Shown: one piece after another, positions 56,448 to 64,000 of the stretch
How the letters are laid out: each line of letters opens with the position of its first letter
Position numbering within the stretch: the stretch's first letter is position 1
Origin: CAITWD01 sp963842065
Lineage (GTDB): Bacteria; Actinomycetota; Thermoleophilia; Miltoncostaeales; Miltoncostaeaceae
DNA length: 64,000 nucleotides
NCBI GenBank assembly: GCA_963842065.1
Contig: CAWJEW010000008.1
Location: forward strand, 1 to 64,000
Direction of reading: 5' to 3'
Notes under the pieces: model-generated
What the model was told of the DNA's origin: nothing
What the model saw: only the letters and a program-made list of their open reading frames with translations
Database searches by the model: none
Program-made: the position numbers and the translations under genes

Positions 56448-57241
56448 AAGCCACCACCTCGCGCCCACGCACCCGATCCGCACCGCTCCGGCCGCTGTGG
56501 GGCTCACCGGGGGGCAAGAAGCTGCTGGCGGGGCGCATCGTCGCCATGATCCCGGCGCACCGGACCTACGTCGAGCCCTTTGCCGGCAGCGCCGCGGTGT
56601 TCTGGGCCAAGCCCCCGACAGCCCGCGAGGTCCTGGCCGACCGCGACCCCGAGATCGCCGCTGCCTACCGGTTTGTGCGCGACCTCACCCGCACGGAGCT
56701 CGCCTCGCTGCGTCGGCGCGACTGGACCGTCACCGAGGCGCGCTTCAACCGGCTGCTTCGCAGCAAGCCGCAGGTGCCCGTCGACCGGTTCTACCGGTTC
56801 GCCTACCTGGTCGCGGGCTCCTACGGCTCCCAGCGCCTTCATGTGAGCCCCTCGGACGTCGGGACCACCATCGGCATGCCGGCGCGCCTGGAGGCCGCAC
56901 GCGCGCGCCTGGAGGGCGTTCAGATCCACCACGGCAACGCGCTGGCGACGATCAAGCGCTACGACGCACCCGGGACCTTCTTCTACCTGGACCCGCCCTT
57001 CCCGAGCCGCGAGCAGGAGTTCGGGACCGCCAGGTTCACGCCGGGCGACCTGGAGCGCCTGTGCAAGGGCCTCGCCGGCATCCGCGGCAAGTTCCTCATG
57101 AGCCTCGCGATCGGAGATCGCAAACAGCTGCCATCGGGCACGCGCTGGCAGGTGCGCGAGGTCCGGCCACGGCGCCTGGGATCGCCGGAGCAGGCCAGGG
57201 CCCGCGAGATCCTCGTGGCCAACTACCGGCTGCCGTCGTGA
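56438..57241 (+). CDS. D12-class N6-adenine DNA methyltransferase (Dam-like)
   Basis: This 267-residue enzyme has motif I TYVEPFAGSAAVFW (residues about 43-56), the ADRDPEI acidic motif and the catalytic DPPF (FFYLDPPFPS). The GGKKLLAGRIVAMIP start is typical for Dam/D12 methylases. It modifies adenine within a short target. No cognate restriction enzyme is adjacent, so it is an orphan methylase that could protect the element or time its replication. It overlaps both neighbours. Confidence 0.85.
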   Translation: MAVKATTSRPRTRSAPLRPLWGSPGGKKLLAGRIVAMIPAHRTYVEPFAGSAAVFWAKPPTAREVLADRDPEIAAAYRFVRDLTRTELASLRRRDWTVTEARFNRLLRSKPQVPVDRFYRFAYLVAGSYGSQRLHVSPSDVGTTIGMPARLEAARARLEGVQIHHGNALATIKRYDAPGTFFYLDPPFPSREQEFGTARFTPGDLERLCKGLAGIRGKFLMSLAIGDRKQLPSGTRWQVREVRPRRLGSPEQARAREILVANYRLPS

Positions 57242-57528
57242 CCGGCACCGGCGTGCCGACCTCAACCTCGTCGCCGGCCGTCCGCGCAGCGCTCGTGCGC
57301 TGGCGGGGCACTTCGGGCGCCTGGACCTACGGCCGCGTGCTCGAGCGTCAGGGCACGCAGGTCCGGGTGGTCCACGGCTCGGGGCCGCACGAGGTCACGC
57401 GCTGGCTCGCCGAGGCGGAAATCGAGGCGGTCGACGAGTCGCGATTCCGCTGGGCCCCTCGCCGTCTCGCCGCGCGAGGTCGACGCACGCCCAACCCCGA
57501 CCAGCTCACCCTCGGGCTGCCGGCATAG
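57238..57528 (+). CDS. small protein of unknown function
   Basis: Starting at GTG 57238 in the methylase stop codon, it encodes 96 residues: VRAALVRWRGTSGAWTYGRV, TRWLAEAEIEAVDESRFRWA and an NPDQLTLGLPA ending. The beta-rich first half looks like a small SH3-like barrel, but this is only an impression. It belongs to the same transcript. Confidence 0.5.
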   Translation: MTGTGVPTSTSSPAVRAALVRWRGTSGAWTYGRVLERQGTQVRVVHGSGPHEVTRWLAEAEIEAVDESRFRWAPRRLAARGRRTPNPDQLTLGLPA

Positions 57529-57553
57529 ATCAACCTCGGTAAGGAGCGCCAAC

Positions 57554-58153
57554 ATGGCCACTGCATCACCCTCGCCGCATCACGCCGAGATCTCGGACGC
57601 GACGTGCCGCCTCTGCGGCTGCACCGAGGACGCCCCGTGCCCCGGCGGCTGCTGGTGGGTGCCCGATCCTGAGCTGCTCGGCGACCTGTGCAGCTCGTGC
57701 GCCGACCCGCTGGACGGCATCGACCCGCCGCAGCTGTGGCCGGGGCTGCACCTGGTCTCGGTGCGGCGCATCGACCCGCTGAACGCGGCCGCCGTCGAGG
57801 CGCTGGCGGTCGGAGATTCCGGGGCCCTGTACCGGTTCCGGCACCGCGTGGATCGCTGGCGGCTCATTGCGATGAAACGCGATCCCGCGGACGTGCGCTG
57901 GCGCTGGTTCCCGCACTGGATCTCGCCCGCCGTCGTGGATCATGAGCGGGCCGCGGTCGCCCTGCTCGCGGTGATCCGCAGCGCCGATCGGCCGCTGTGC
58001 CGGCACGAGCTGGGTGCCGCCGCGGCGATCGACCATCCGGGGCTCGTCGGCGAGGGCCTGGCGCTGCTTCGTGACCGGGCGCTCATCGAGCGCGTGCCTG
58101 CCCCCCGCAAGCGGTGGCGAGCCACCGCTCCCGCCGCCGGTGGGCGCGGCTGA
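57554..58153 (+). CDS. Cys-rich zinc-ribbon-like protein
   Basis: This 199-residue protein has an N-terminal cluster CRLCGCTEDAPCPGGCWWV and LCSSC (residues about 18-50), likely two zinc sites. The C-terminal half is helical and resembles a winged helix (LCRHELGAAAAIDHPGLV, ALLRDRALIERV). ATG 57554 follows GGTAAGGAG. It may bind nucleic acid. Such Cys-rich starts are frequent in phage and plasmid proteins. Confidence 0.6.
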   Translation: MATASPSPHHAEISDATCRLCGCTEDAPCPGGCWWVPDPELLGDLCSSCADPLDGIDPPQLWPGLHLVSVRRIDPLNAAAVEALAVGDSGALYRFRHRVDRWRLIAMKRDPADVRWRWFPHWISPAVVDHERAAVALLAVIRSADRPLCRHELGAAAAIDHPGLVGEGLALLRDRALIERVPAPRKRWRATAPAAGGRG

Positions 58154-58281
58154 TGCGGCCATTACCCCGGCCCCCGGTCGGCAGATCCCCTCGGGCGTGC
58201 CGTCACCCCGGGCGGGGCGCTGGCGCCGGCCGCGGGGTGGCCTTGGCGGGGGCTTGAGAGGCATGCCTAATAGGACGCACC

Positions 58282-58599
58282 ATGAGCGGCACAAAGACGC
58301 GGCGCGCTGAGCTGCCCAGGCTGCTCGGCGTCCGCGAGGTCGCGGCGCGCTACGGCCTCAAGGACCTGCCGGCGGCCCGCAAGCACATGCGTGCCGCGGG
58401 CGGCTTTCGCGCCGCCGGCCGGGTGGTCGTCCGGGCCGATGATCTCGATGCCTACGAGCGCGAGCTGGCCGAGGCCGGCCGGCGTGCCGCGCAACCGGCG
58501 GGGCGCTCCGCTCCCCGCACGTCACGTTCGCAACGCGCGCGAGGTCAGCCGGCCGACCTCGAGCCCTACTGGTGGCGTGGCGGCGGCGACGGGGCGTAA
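58282..58599 (+). CDS. excisionase-like winged-helix protein
   Basis: This 105-residue protein carries LLGVREVAARYGLKD, then AARKHMRAAGGFRAAGRVVVRADDLDAYEREL. This is the usual AlpA/Xis-type fold: a short HTH followed by a wing that reads out the DNA. It sits 70 bases upstream of the integrase gene and probably controls excision direction. Confidence 0.7.
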   Translation: MSGTKTRRAELPRLLGVREVAARYGLKDLPAARKHMRAAGGFRAAGRVVVRADDLDAYERELAEAGRRAAQPAGRSAPRTSRSQRARGQPADLEPYWWRGGGDGA

Positions 58600-58669
58600 C
58601 GTGGGAACCGAGACAGACGGGGCCGCGGTGCGAGACACACCCGGCCCCCGGCACCAGGAGGTGACCCTG

Positions 58670-59956
58670 ATGCACCCTGAGACTACCGCCCGTCCCCGCC
58701 GCGGGTGGCGCGAGACGATGGAGCCGGGGGTCTACCGCGCCCACCGGGTGGCCTGCCCGCGCTCGGCCGATCACCGGACCGGCGGGCGCTGCGGCTGTCC
58801 GTACCACCTCAAGGCGCCCGGCATGGCTCCGGGCGCCACGCGGCTCGTGCGCCACCCGGGACCGCTGCCGGACGCCCGCGCCGAGCGGCGCCGTCTACAG
58901 GCCGCGGGACGGCCCGAGGCTCCCCGGCGGGGCCCGGAGACCCTGACCGAGTTCTTCGGGGCATGGATGCGCGCCGACGCGCACCGGGTGGCGCCTGCCA
59001 CGCTCTACACCCGCGATGCGGCCTTCCGCCTGCACATCGCCCCGGCGCTCGGCCACCGGGAGCTCGCCGAGATCACGCCGGAGGCCGTCGCGGGCTTCCT
59101 GGCCGAGCGTGCCGGTGCCGCGACATCCGCCCGCACGGTGGCAAAGACGCTGGAGGTGCTGCGCGCGTGCATGGCGGCCGCGGTCCGCTGGGGGCGCATT
59201 CCCGCCAACCCCTGCGCCGGGATCACGGGCCGCTCGCTGCGGGCCGGAGAACACCGGGACCGGGGCGAGCGGCGCGTGCTCGACCCGGACGAGCTCGCAC
59301 GCCTGTACGAGGCGGCCGGGACCCTGCGCACCGTCTCTGTGATCCGCACGGCCGCCGAGGCCGGCCTTCGGCGCGGCGAGCTGATCGGCCTGCGCTGGGG
59401 CGACGTGGACCTGGAGCGCGGGCGCCTGCACGTGCGCCGCTCGGTGTGGCAGGACCCCGCCCGCGGGGGCGCCAAGACCAGCAAGGAGCCCAAGGGCCAC
59501 CGGGCGCGCACGGTGCCGATCGCAGGGGGCCTGACCCGCGTCCTGGCCGACTGGTACGCGACGAGCGTCGTGGAGGCCGGCACCGACGCCCAGGGGTACG
59601 TCTGGCCGGGCGCGGACGGTGCCCCCATGGGCGCCGGCACCCCCACGCGCGCGGTGGAGCGCGCCTGCCGGCGGGCCGGGCTTCTCGAGGCCTCCGGGCG
59701 AGCGCTGGTGACCCTGCACGGGCTGCGCCACGGCTGCGGGTCGCTCATGCTGGCGGCCGGCGTGCCCCTGATCGCGGTCTCCCGCATCCTCGGCCACGCG
59801 GACGTCCAGACGACCGCATCCGTGTACGCGCACCTCGTCTCCGGGGAGGAGCAATTGCGCGCCGCGTCGGATGCCTTGGACCGCGTTCTGGCGACGCGGA
59901 CGGTGCGGGGGACGGTGCGGGAGCACCGGGCGGCCCGCGAGAATGGCTTGGCCTAG
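58670..59956 (+). CDS. int: tyrosine recombinase (phage-type integrase)
   Basis: The 428-residue enzyme has an extended N-terminus with Cys residues (RCGCPYHLKAPG), a SAM-like core-binding domain (TLTEFFGAWMRADAHRVAPA, LGHRELAEITPEAVAGFLAE) and the catalytic domain: AGLRRGEL (first Arg), LHGLRHGCGSLM (His-x-x-Arg), LGHADVQTTASVYAH (His and Tyr). ATG 58670 follows AGGAGG. It ends 23 bases before attR. It should cut within the tRNA-Arg 3' end. The last codons carry two GACGGTGCGGG repeats. Confidence 0.9.
   Translation: MHPETTARPRRGWRETMEPGVYRAHRVACPRSADHRTGGRCGCPYHLKAPGMAPGATRLVRHPGPLPDARAERRRLQAAGRPEAPRRGPETLTEFFGAWMRADAHRVAPATLYTRDAAFRLHIAPALGHRELAEITPEAVAGFLAERAGAATSARTVAKTLEVLRACMAAAVRWGRIPANPCAGITGRSLRAGEHRDRGERRVLDPDELARLYEAAGTLRTVSVIRTAAEAGLRRGELIGLRWGDVDLERGRLHVRRSVWQDPARGGAKTSKEPKGHRARTVPIAGGLTRVLADWYATSVVEAGTDAQGYVWPGADGAPMGAGTPTRAVERACRRAGLLEASGRALVTLHGLRHGCGSLMLAAGVPLIAVSRILGHADVQTTASVYAHLVSGEEQLRAASDALDRVLATRTVRGTVREHRAARENGLA
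59899..59921 (+). repeat. two copies of the 11-base repeat near attR
   Basis: GACGGTGCGGG occurs at 59899-59909 and 59911-59921, inside the integrase 3' end, 58 bases from attR. They match the copies beside attL. Confidence 0.55.
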
Positions 59957-59978
59957 CGGGTTTTCGGTCGCCCGTCGC

Positions 59979-60026
59979 CAGGTTTCCTAAACCTGGTGTC
60001 GCAGGTTCGAATCCTGCCGGGGGCAT
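59979..60026 (+). other. right attachment site (attR)
   Basis: It is the 3' half of tRNA-Arg(CCT) without the 5' half, with C60014 restoring the T-stem pair that is broken in the left copy. Confidence 0.85.
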
Positions 60027-60488
60027 TGGTCAACGCGCCGGACGCCAGACGATGTTAGCCGGGTCCTGTCCGGGGCCGGGCAGGCTGGGTGGAGCGGGTC
60101 AGCGGCTGCGTGCGCGGGGAGCATGGCGTCATCACGATCTCGCATCACCGGCCTTGCGATCGCGGGAGGCGATGCGTCCCAGACACTCGTGATCTGCCCG
60201 GCGTGGAGGCATGACATGGCCATCTGCGATGTCGTCAGACAGAGCACCGTCGTTGGGGCGGCTTACAACTGGCTGGGCGGCGCGGTTCTGGCACCGGATG
60301 ACAACCAGCGCGCATCATCGCGGGGCGTTCGGGTGTCGTTCGGGCGAGACGGCTTCGAAGCCCACGAGGCGGGTTGCACGGTGGTGAGGGCGGTTGTAGC
60401 GTCGTCGCTTGAGGGACTGATGCTCGGCCCTTCACGTGTCGCAGCCTCGGCGCATGATGTCGATTTCATGTGCCAGGAGGGGAAGACC
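60027..60488. other. upstream region of secreted-protein gene
   Basis: No gene was recognised. An open frame continues through it into the next gene, but the protein sequence is not conserved-looking. The ribosome site AGGAGG lies at 60475-60480. Confidence 0.35.
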
Positions 60489-61895
60489 GTGAAGGCTTTG
60501 AAGCTCGTTTCGTTGATCGCGCTCACCTTTTTCTTGGTGATCGGTGCCGCGGTCGCGGAACATGCAGCACCCGCCCCACGGGATCACACCTACACCTGTA
60601 CCGGAGGAAACATCCCGCCGGGCACCTACCGCTCGATCCTCGTGACCGGGGTGTGTTACATGCCCGTCGGCACGATCAACGTCCGGAAGGACCTCACGGT
60701 GGCACCCGGGGCTCTGCTCGATGCCGTGACTCCGGGTGACCCCGTCGCCACCCCCCTGCTGCCGGCGACCGTCCTCGTCGGCGGTGACGTCTCCGTGGGA
60801 AAGGGTGCTGTCTTGTTCCTCGGGTGCTCACCGAACATTTCCTGTCCAAAGGCCGTCACCTATGACCGCATCGGCGGGAACCTGACCGCGACCGGGGCAC
60901 TCGGGGTCGTGGTCCACTCGGTCTCGATCGGTGGCAACTTCTCGCTGCTGGGCGGCGGAGGCGGCGTCATCGGCGGAGCCGAGACCGGGGTGTGCGGCGG
61001 CAACCCCGCCACCAATACGCCGGCACCTGTCCCGCCGTTGTGGGCTTCCGATCCCTCCCTCGGAAACGGCGAGGGCCCCGGTATGCCGATCCCCGTCTAC
61101 AGCGACGCCGAGGACAACTCGATCGGCGGCAACCTGACCATCGTCGGCCTGCAGTCGTGCTGGCTCGGATCGCTGCGCAACCAAATCGGCGGCAGCGCTA
61201 CGATCGCCCACAACACCATGGGTGACCCCGACGCGGTCGAGGTCGAGAACAACCTCGTCGGCAGAGACATGATCTGCCGGTCCAACCTGCCGGCCGTGCA
61301 GTTCGGTGACTCGGGTGCCGCCCCCAACATCGTGGGCCGGCGCGCTGCCGGGGAGTGCGGGTTCGGTGTCGTCGCCCTCAACCCGCCACCGGAGGCCATG
61401 GCCGGACCCGGCATCCCCGAGCACGTTGCGGTGAGCGCCCGGAGCCTCGGGACCTACTGGGGCACGCACACCCAGATCGGGGCAAGCGTTGAATCGGTCA
61501 CCTTCGGGACGACCACATCGGGCGAGACACTCGTCGGCGCGCTCAACAATGATGTCCTCGCCGGAGGCGGCCTTACCGGCACGATCACCGTCGTCCCCGG
61601 CAGCCCGACCGGCAGCACGGGAGAGTTTGTCCTGTCCACCGCCCACGCGAATGGTTCGTCGTCGTTCATCGCCCAAGACAACTGCAATTGCAGCTTCCGT
61701 GGCCAAGCCGGGACCGTGACGATCAGGGCGTATGGGACGACGTCCGCAAAGGGCACGACCAGCGGCACCTTCCTCGTCATCTCCGGCGGTGAAGGCAACG
61801 GCGGACTGTCAACGCTCGCCGGTTACGGCACGTTCACCAGTCGCGGTGAGCCCGCCGGGACCTTGCGCCTGGTCGAGCACCTCAGAATCACCTGA
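60489..61895 (+). CDS. large secreted protein of unknown function, beta-rich
   Basis: The 468-residue protein has a signal peptide (VKALKLVSLIALTFFLVIGAAVAEHA). The mature part contains many short repeats of the kind IGGNLTATGALGVVVHS, VSIGGNFSLLGGG, IGGNLTIVGLQSC, QIGGSATIAHNT and LVGRDMICRSN. Such regular IGGN-type strands suggest a right-handed beta helix. The C-terminal 150 residues form another beta domain (TFGTTTSGETLVGALNNDV). GTG 60489 is preferred because of AGGAGG; ATG 60468 is an alternative. It lies between att copies 2 and 3. Confidence 0.65.
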   Translation: MKALKLVSLIALTFFLVIGAAVAEHAAPAPRDHTYTCTGGNIPPGTYRSILVTGVCYMPVGTINVRKDLTVAPGALLDAVTPGDPVATPLLPATVLVGGDVSVGKGAVLFLGCSPNISCPKAVTYDRIGGNLTATGALGVVVHSVSIGGNFSLLGGGGGVIGGAETGVCGGNPATNTPAPVPPLWASDPSLGNGEGPGMPIPVYSDAEDNSIGGNLTIVGLQSCWLGSLRNQIGGSATIAHNTMGDPDAVEVENNLVGRDMICRSNLPAVQFGDSGAAPNIVGRRAAGECGFGVVALNPPPEAMAGPGIPEHVAVSARSLGTYWGTHTQIGASVESVTFGTTTSGETLVGALNNDVLAGGGLTGTITVVPGSPTGSTGEFVLSTAHANGSSSFIAQDNCNCSFRGQAGTVTIRAYGTTSAKGTTSGTFLVISGGEGNGGLSTLAGYGTFTSRGEPAGTLRLVEHLRIT

Positions 61896-62166
61896 CCGCT
61901 CGGTTCGCCCCGGGGGCGTTGTCCAAGCCCCCGGGGCGCCGATGATACGGCTGATGGTGACCCGGGTGCGCGGCGAGCCTGAGGACGGACCTCTTCGTGC
62001 ATCGAGGCCCCGGACCCGTCGGGCGGGCTGGTCCCGGGTGTCAACACTGGGTCAACAGACCCCGCGGCACTCGGCTCTAGTCACAGCGGGTAGCACCCGC
62101 GTGGAACACCCTCTAGTGCAGGAGTTCCTGGACTGGGATGTACTCAGCGGTACTCGCGGCCGACAC

Positions 62167-62209
62167 TTCCTAAACCTGGTGTCGCAAGTTCGAATCTTGC
62201 CGGGGGCAT
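62167..62209 (+). repeat. third att-like copy of the tRNA-Arg 3' end
   Basis: TTCCTAAACCTGGTGTCGCA is identical to attR. Two later changes are compensating in the T-stem (GCAAG with CTTGC). The 5' half of the tRNA is absent. Confidence 0.7.
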
Positions 62210-62346
62210 AGCGAAAGTAGCAGTAGGAGGTGCTGCTGTCGGTCACCGTTGCTCCTTGGGCAAGCGACACGGTGGCAGCGCCTCCGCCGGTGTAGTCGTA
62301 CATACCTCCGCCGGAGGCTGCTGCCGTGGCACCCGGTCACGACCGA

Positions 62347-62371
62347 CAACGGGGGCCGACGGCCCCCGTTG
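62347..62371 (-). terminator. GC-rich stem-loop after the repeat-protein gene
   Basis: CAACGGGGGCC and GGCCCCCGTTG are perfect 11-base arms around GAC. It lies about 30 bases past the stop at 62401 on the minus strand. No T-run follows. Confidence 0.55.
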
Positions 62372-62400
62372 GTGATGCATTCGAGCGTCGGTAGTCGTGG

Positions 62401-63898
62401 TCAGGACAACGTGATGGTCAGGGGTGCGCTCATGACTACGTTGTAGTTGGTGTTTCCCGGCATGGTGGCCTGGACGATGCAGGTCGTGCCGGCACCGCTG
62501 CCACCGTCAGTGAGGAAGCCCGATGACGAGACCGCACACAAGGTGGCGGTGCCGCCCGTCTTGGCGTACATGACAGGGAGGCCGGTGCTGCCGCCGCTTG
62601 TCGCAAGCTGTACACCTGCTGTCCCACTGAGCACAACACCCGGAGGGGTAATCGTCAGGGCCGCTTGATTGGCCTTGACAATCGAGAAGCTGGTCGTCTG
62701 GGACGATCCCGTGTGGTTGGGATCGCCAGGGTACGTGTAGCTCGCCGATGCGGTCAAGTTTCCGACAGCGATGTTGCTCGCATAGACCAGAGACGATGTC
62801 TTGTTCAGAGCAGGTGTGCCCCGGTGACCGTGGCCGTACATGGCGTCACCTCGGATCCGGTCCAGGTCGCTGTCGTGCAGGTCACCGTGGTCGTCGACGG
62901 TGCCTGGCCAATCGCGAACGTCGCGGAGCCGTTCGAACCCCAATGGTTAGAATCGCCAGGGTACGTGTAGCTCGCCGTCGCGGTCCCGACAACGATGTTG
63001 TTCTTGTAGTTGGGTGTCCTGTTCAGACTCAGCTTCGCACCGGTGACCGTGGCCGTACATGGCTTCAAGGGAAGTCCGGTGTACGTCACTGGGTCAAAGG
63101 ACACGTCACGGTGGTTGTCGACGTTGTCTTGAGAATCGTGAACTTTGCAGTGTCGGTCGAACCGGTGTGGTTGCGATCGCCCTTGTAGGTGTAGCTCGCC
63201 GATGCGGTCAAGTATCCCGCATTGGTGTTGTTCTTATAGATCGGCGGCGGGGTCAGACTGAGCCCGCCCGCACCGGTGACCGTGACCGAACATGGCTTCA
63301 GAGGAAGTCCGGTGTACGTGATCGACTTAGGACAGGTCACCGTGGTCGTCGACGCGGCCTTGCTGATCGTGAACTTCGTGCTGTCGCTCGAACCCGTGTG
63401 GTTGCGATCGCCCCTGTAGGCGTAGCTTGCCGTTGCGGTCAAGACTCCGGCGTTGATGTTCCTCTTGTAGGTCGGCATCCGGATCAGGCGGAGCCCACCG
63501 GCGCCCTTGACCCAGGCCCAACACGGCTGCACGGGAAGCCCGGTGTACGTCACCGGCTTGCAGGTCACCGTAGTCGTGGACGTCGCCTTGGTGATCATGA
63601 ACCGTTGGAACGCCTGTGACGGACGATATGTGTGGTTACCAGGGAACTCGGCCTTGGCGACCACGACTCCGGCATCTGTGTTGTCGCGGAGGTACCGCAC
63701 CACGAGCGTCTGGTTGAGTCCAGTGCCCGTCACCGACGCCGTACAAGGGGTCTGCGGGAGGCCGGTGTAGGTGACACTGGCCGGACACACAATCGTCGTG
63801 GTTGTGGGCAATCGGGGAGCAGCGCTCGCCAGCCCGGCGAATAGGGCAAGTAGCACCACCGCCGTCGCAGCAGCGACGGCCCATAGAGAACGTTTCAC
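62401..63898 (-). CDS. secreted protein with tandem about 80-residue beta repeats, frameshifted
   Basis: The protein has a signal peptide (SLWAVAAATAVVLLALFAGL, start GTG 63898 after AAAGGTGG). Five or so repeats follow, each like TTTVTCP, VTYTGLP, PCTATVTGAG, YKNNTNAG, LTASASYTYPGDxNHTGS and FTI, resembling MBG/YDG-type surface domains. A different final domain (LSGTAGVQLATSGGSTGLPV) ends at 62401. The frame shifts near 63100 and 62815. The DNA repeats about every 230 bases, so misassembly could also alter repeat number. Cys pairs in each unit suggest disulfides. Confidence 0.65.
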
Positions 63899-64000
63899 GG
63901 AACCACCTTTCGCAGAATGGTCATCCGTGACCCTTGTCGGTGGAGGTCCGATCGTGCCCCGGGGCGCTGGCGGGTCGAATCGACCACCCTGACGCTGAGT

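Larger units (their letters stand above)
60027..62209 (+). mobile_element. possible second element remnant between att copies
   Basis: The stretch is bounded by attR and by a third copy of the tRNA-Arg 3' end. It holds one secreted-protein gene and no integrase. This could be the remains of a tandem integrated element, or of an older insertion whose recombination genes were lost. Confidence 0.4.

Noticed and set aside
56344..57237. Open frame overlapping the adenine methylase in another frame
   Set aside because: Arg/Pro/Ala-rich shadow; only its last part after 57238 looks real and is listed as a separate gene.
58705..60192. A 495-residue frame overlapping the integrase
   Set aside because: The integrase frame holds the catalytic residues; the other is low-complexity.

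Overview
The window comes from a high-GC actinobacterium. The lineage is inferred, not proven. A mycothiol-dependent DinB-type enzyme (34690-35340), an F420-type luciferase-like oxidoreductase (14607-15545), an ECF41 sigma factor, an FhaA/PknB-type pair and a block around pheA and DUF4446 point to Actinomycetota. Gene order and the style of the large secreted proteins suggest an uncultured Thermoleophilia-like member. Many conserved genes, including pheA, are broken by single-base frameshifts. This looks more like uncorrected indels in an assembly than real gene decay, although some genes are truly truncated.

1-35.4 kb is a patchwork of small accessory metabolic and regulatory genes: ABC exporter (frameshifted), MFS exporter, DUF998, APH kinases, a MerR-PP2C fusion, a stand-alone CTP-synthase-like amidotransferase, hotdog thioesterase, epimerase, MBL hydrolase, VOC, LLM and Nudix proteins, three ECF sigma factors with partner genes, a TetR/tautomerase/enoyl-CoA hydratase/DUF2867 module, YceI, ketopantoate reductase-like, cupin and HAD proteins. 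Gene relics are frequent: methyltransferase, GNAT, carboxymuconolactone decarboxylase, and an inverted, internally deleted copy of the TetR/tautomerase module that keeps a matching operator palindrome.

35.4-44.1 kb looks like host backbone: an FhaA-type gene that loses its FHA part at a breakpoint near 35.46 kb, a translationally coupled Ser/Thr kinase, tRNA-Leu(CAG), a membrane-anchored protein, DUF4446, pheA, a secreted protein, an HNH nuclease, a large secreted N,N-dimethylformamidase-beta-like protein and tRNA-Arg(CCT).

44.18-60.03 kb is an integrative element inserted in tRNA-Arg(CCT). A 48-bp att repeat bounds it and a tyrosine integrase and an excisionase-like gene sit at its right end. 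Its core carries a primary-type sigma-70 factor, a run of perfect palindromes, a winged-helix membrane protein, a 618-aa protein made of alternating winged-helix and XRE modules with tandem ACCGGT sites, a RepA/AAA_25-type helicase, duplicated iteron-like inverted repeats, a D12-class adenine methylase and small Cys-rich proteins. Accessory genes at the left end include a G1 (eqolisin) peptidase, secreted proteins and a RelE/Phd-type toxin-antitoxin pair. Two families of stem-loop repeats are scattered between 48.4 and 49.9 kb. A third att-like copy at 62.17-62.21 kb suggests a second, tandem element remnant carrying one large secreted protein. The window ends in a secreted protein built of tandem about 80-aa repeats.
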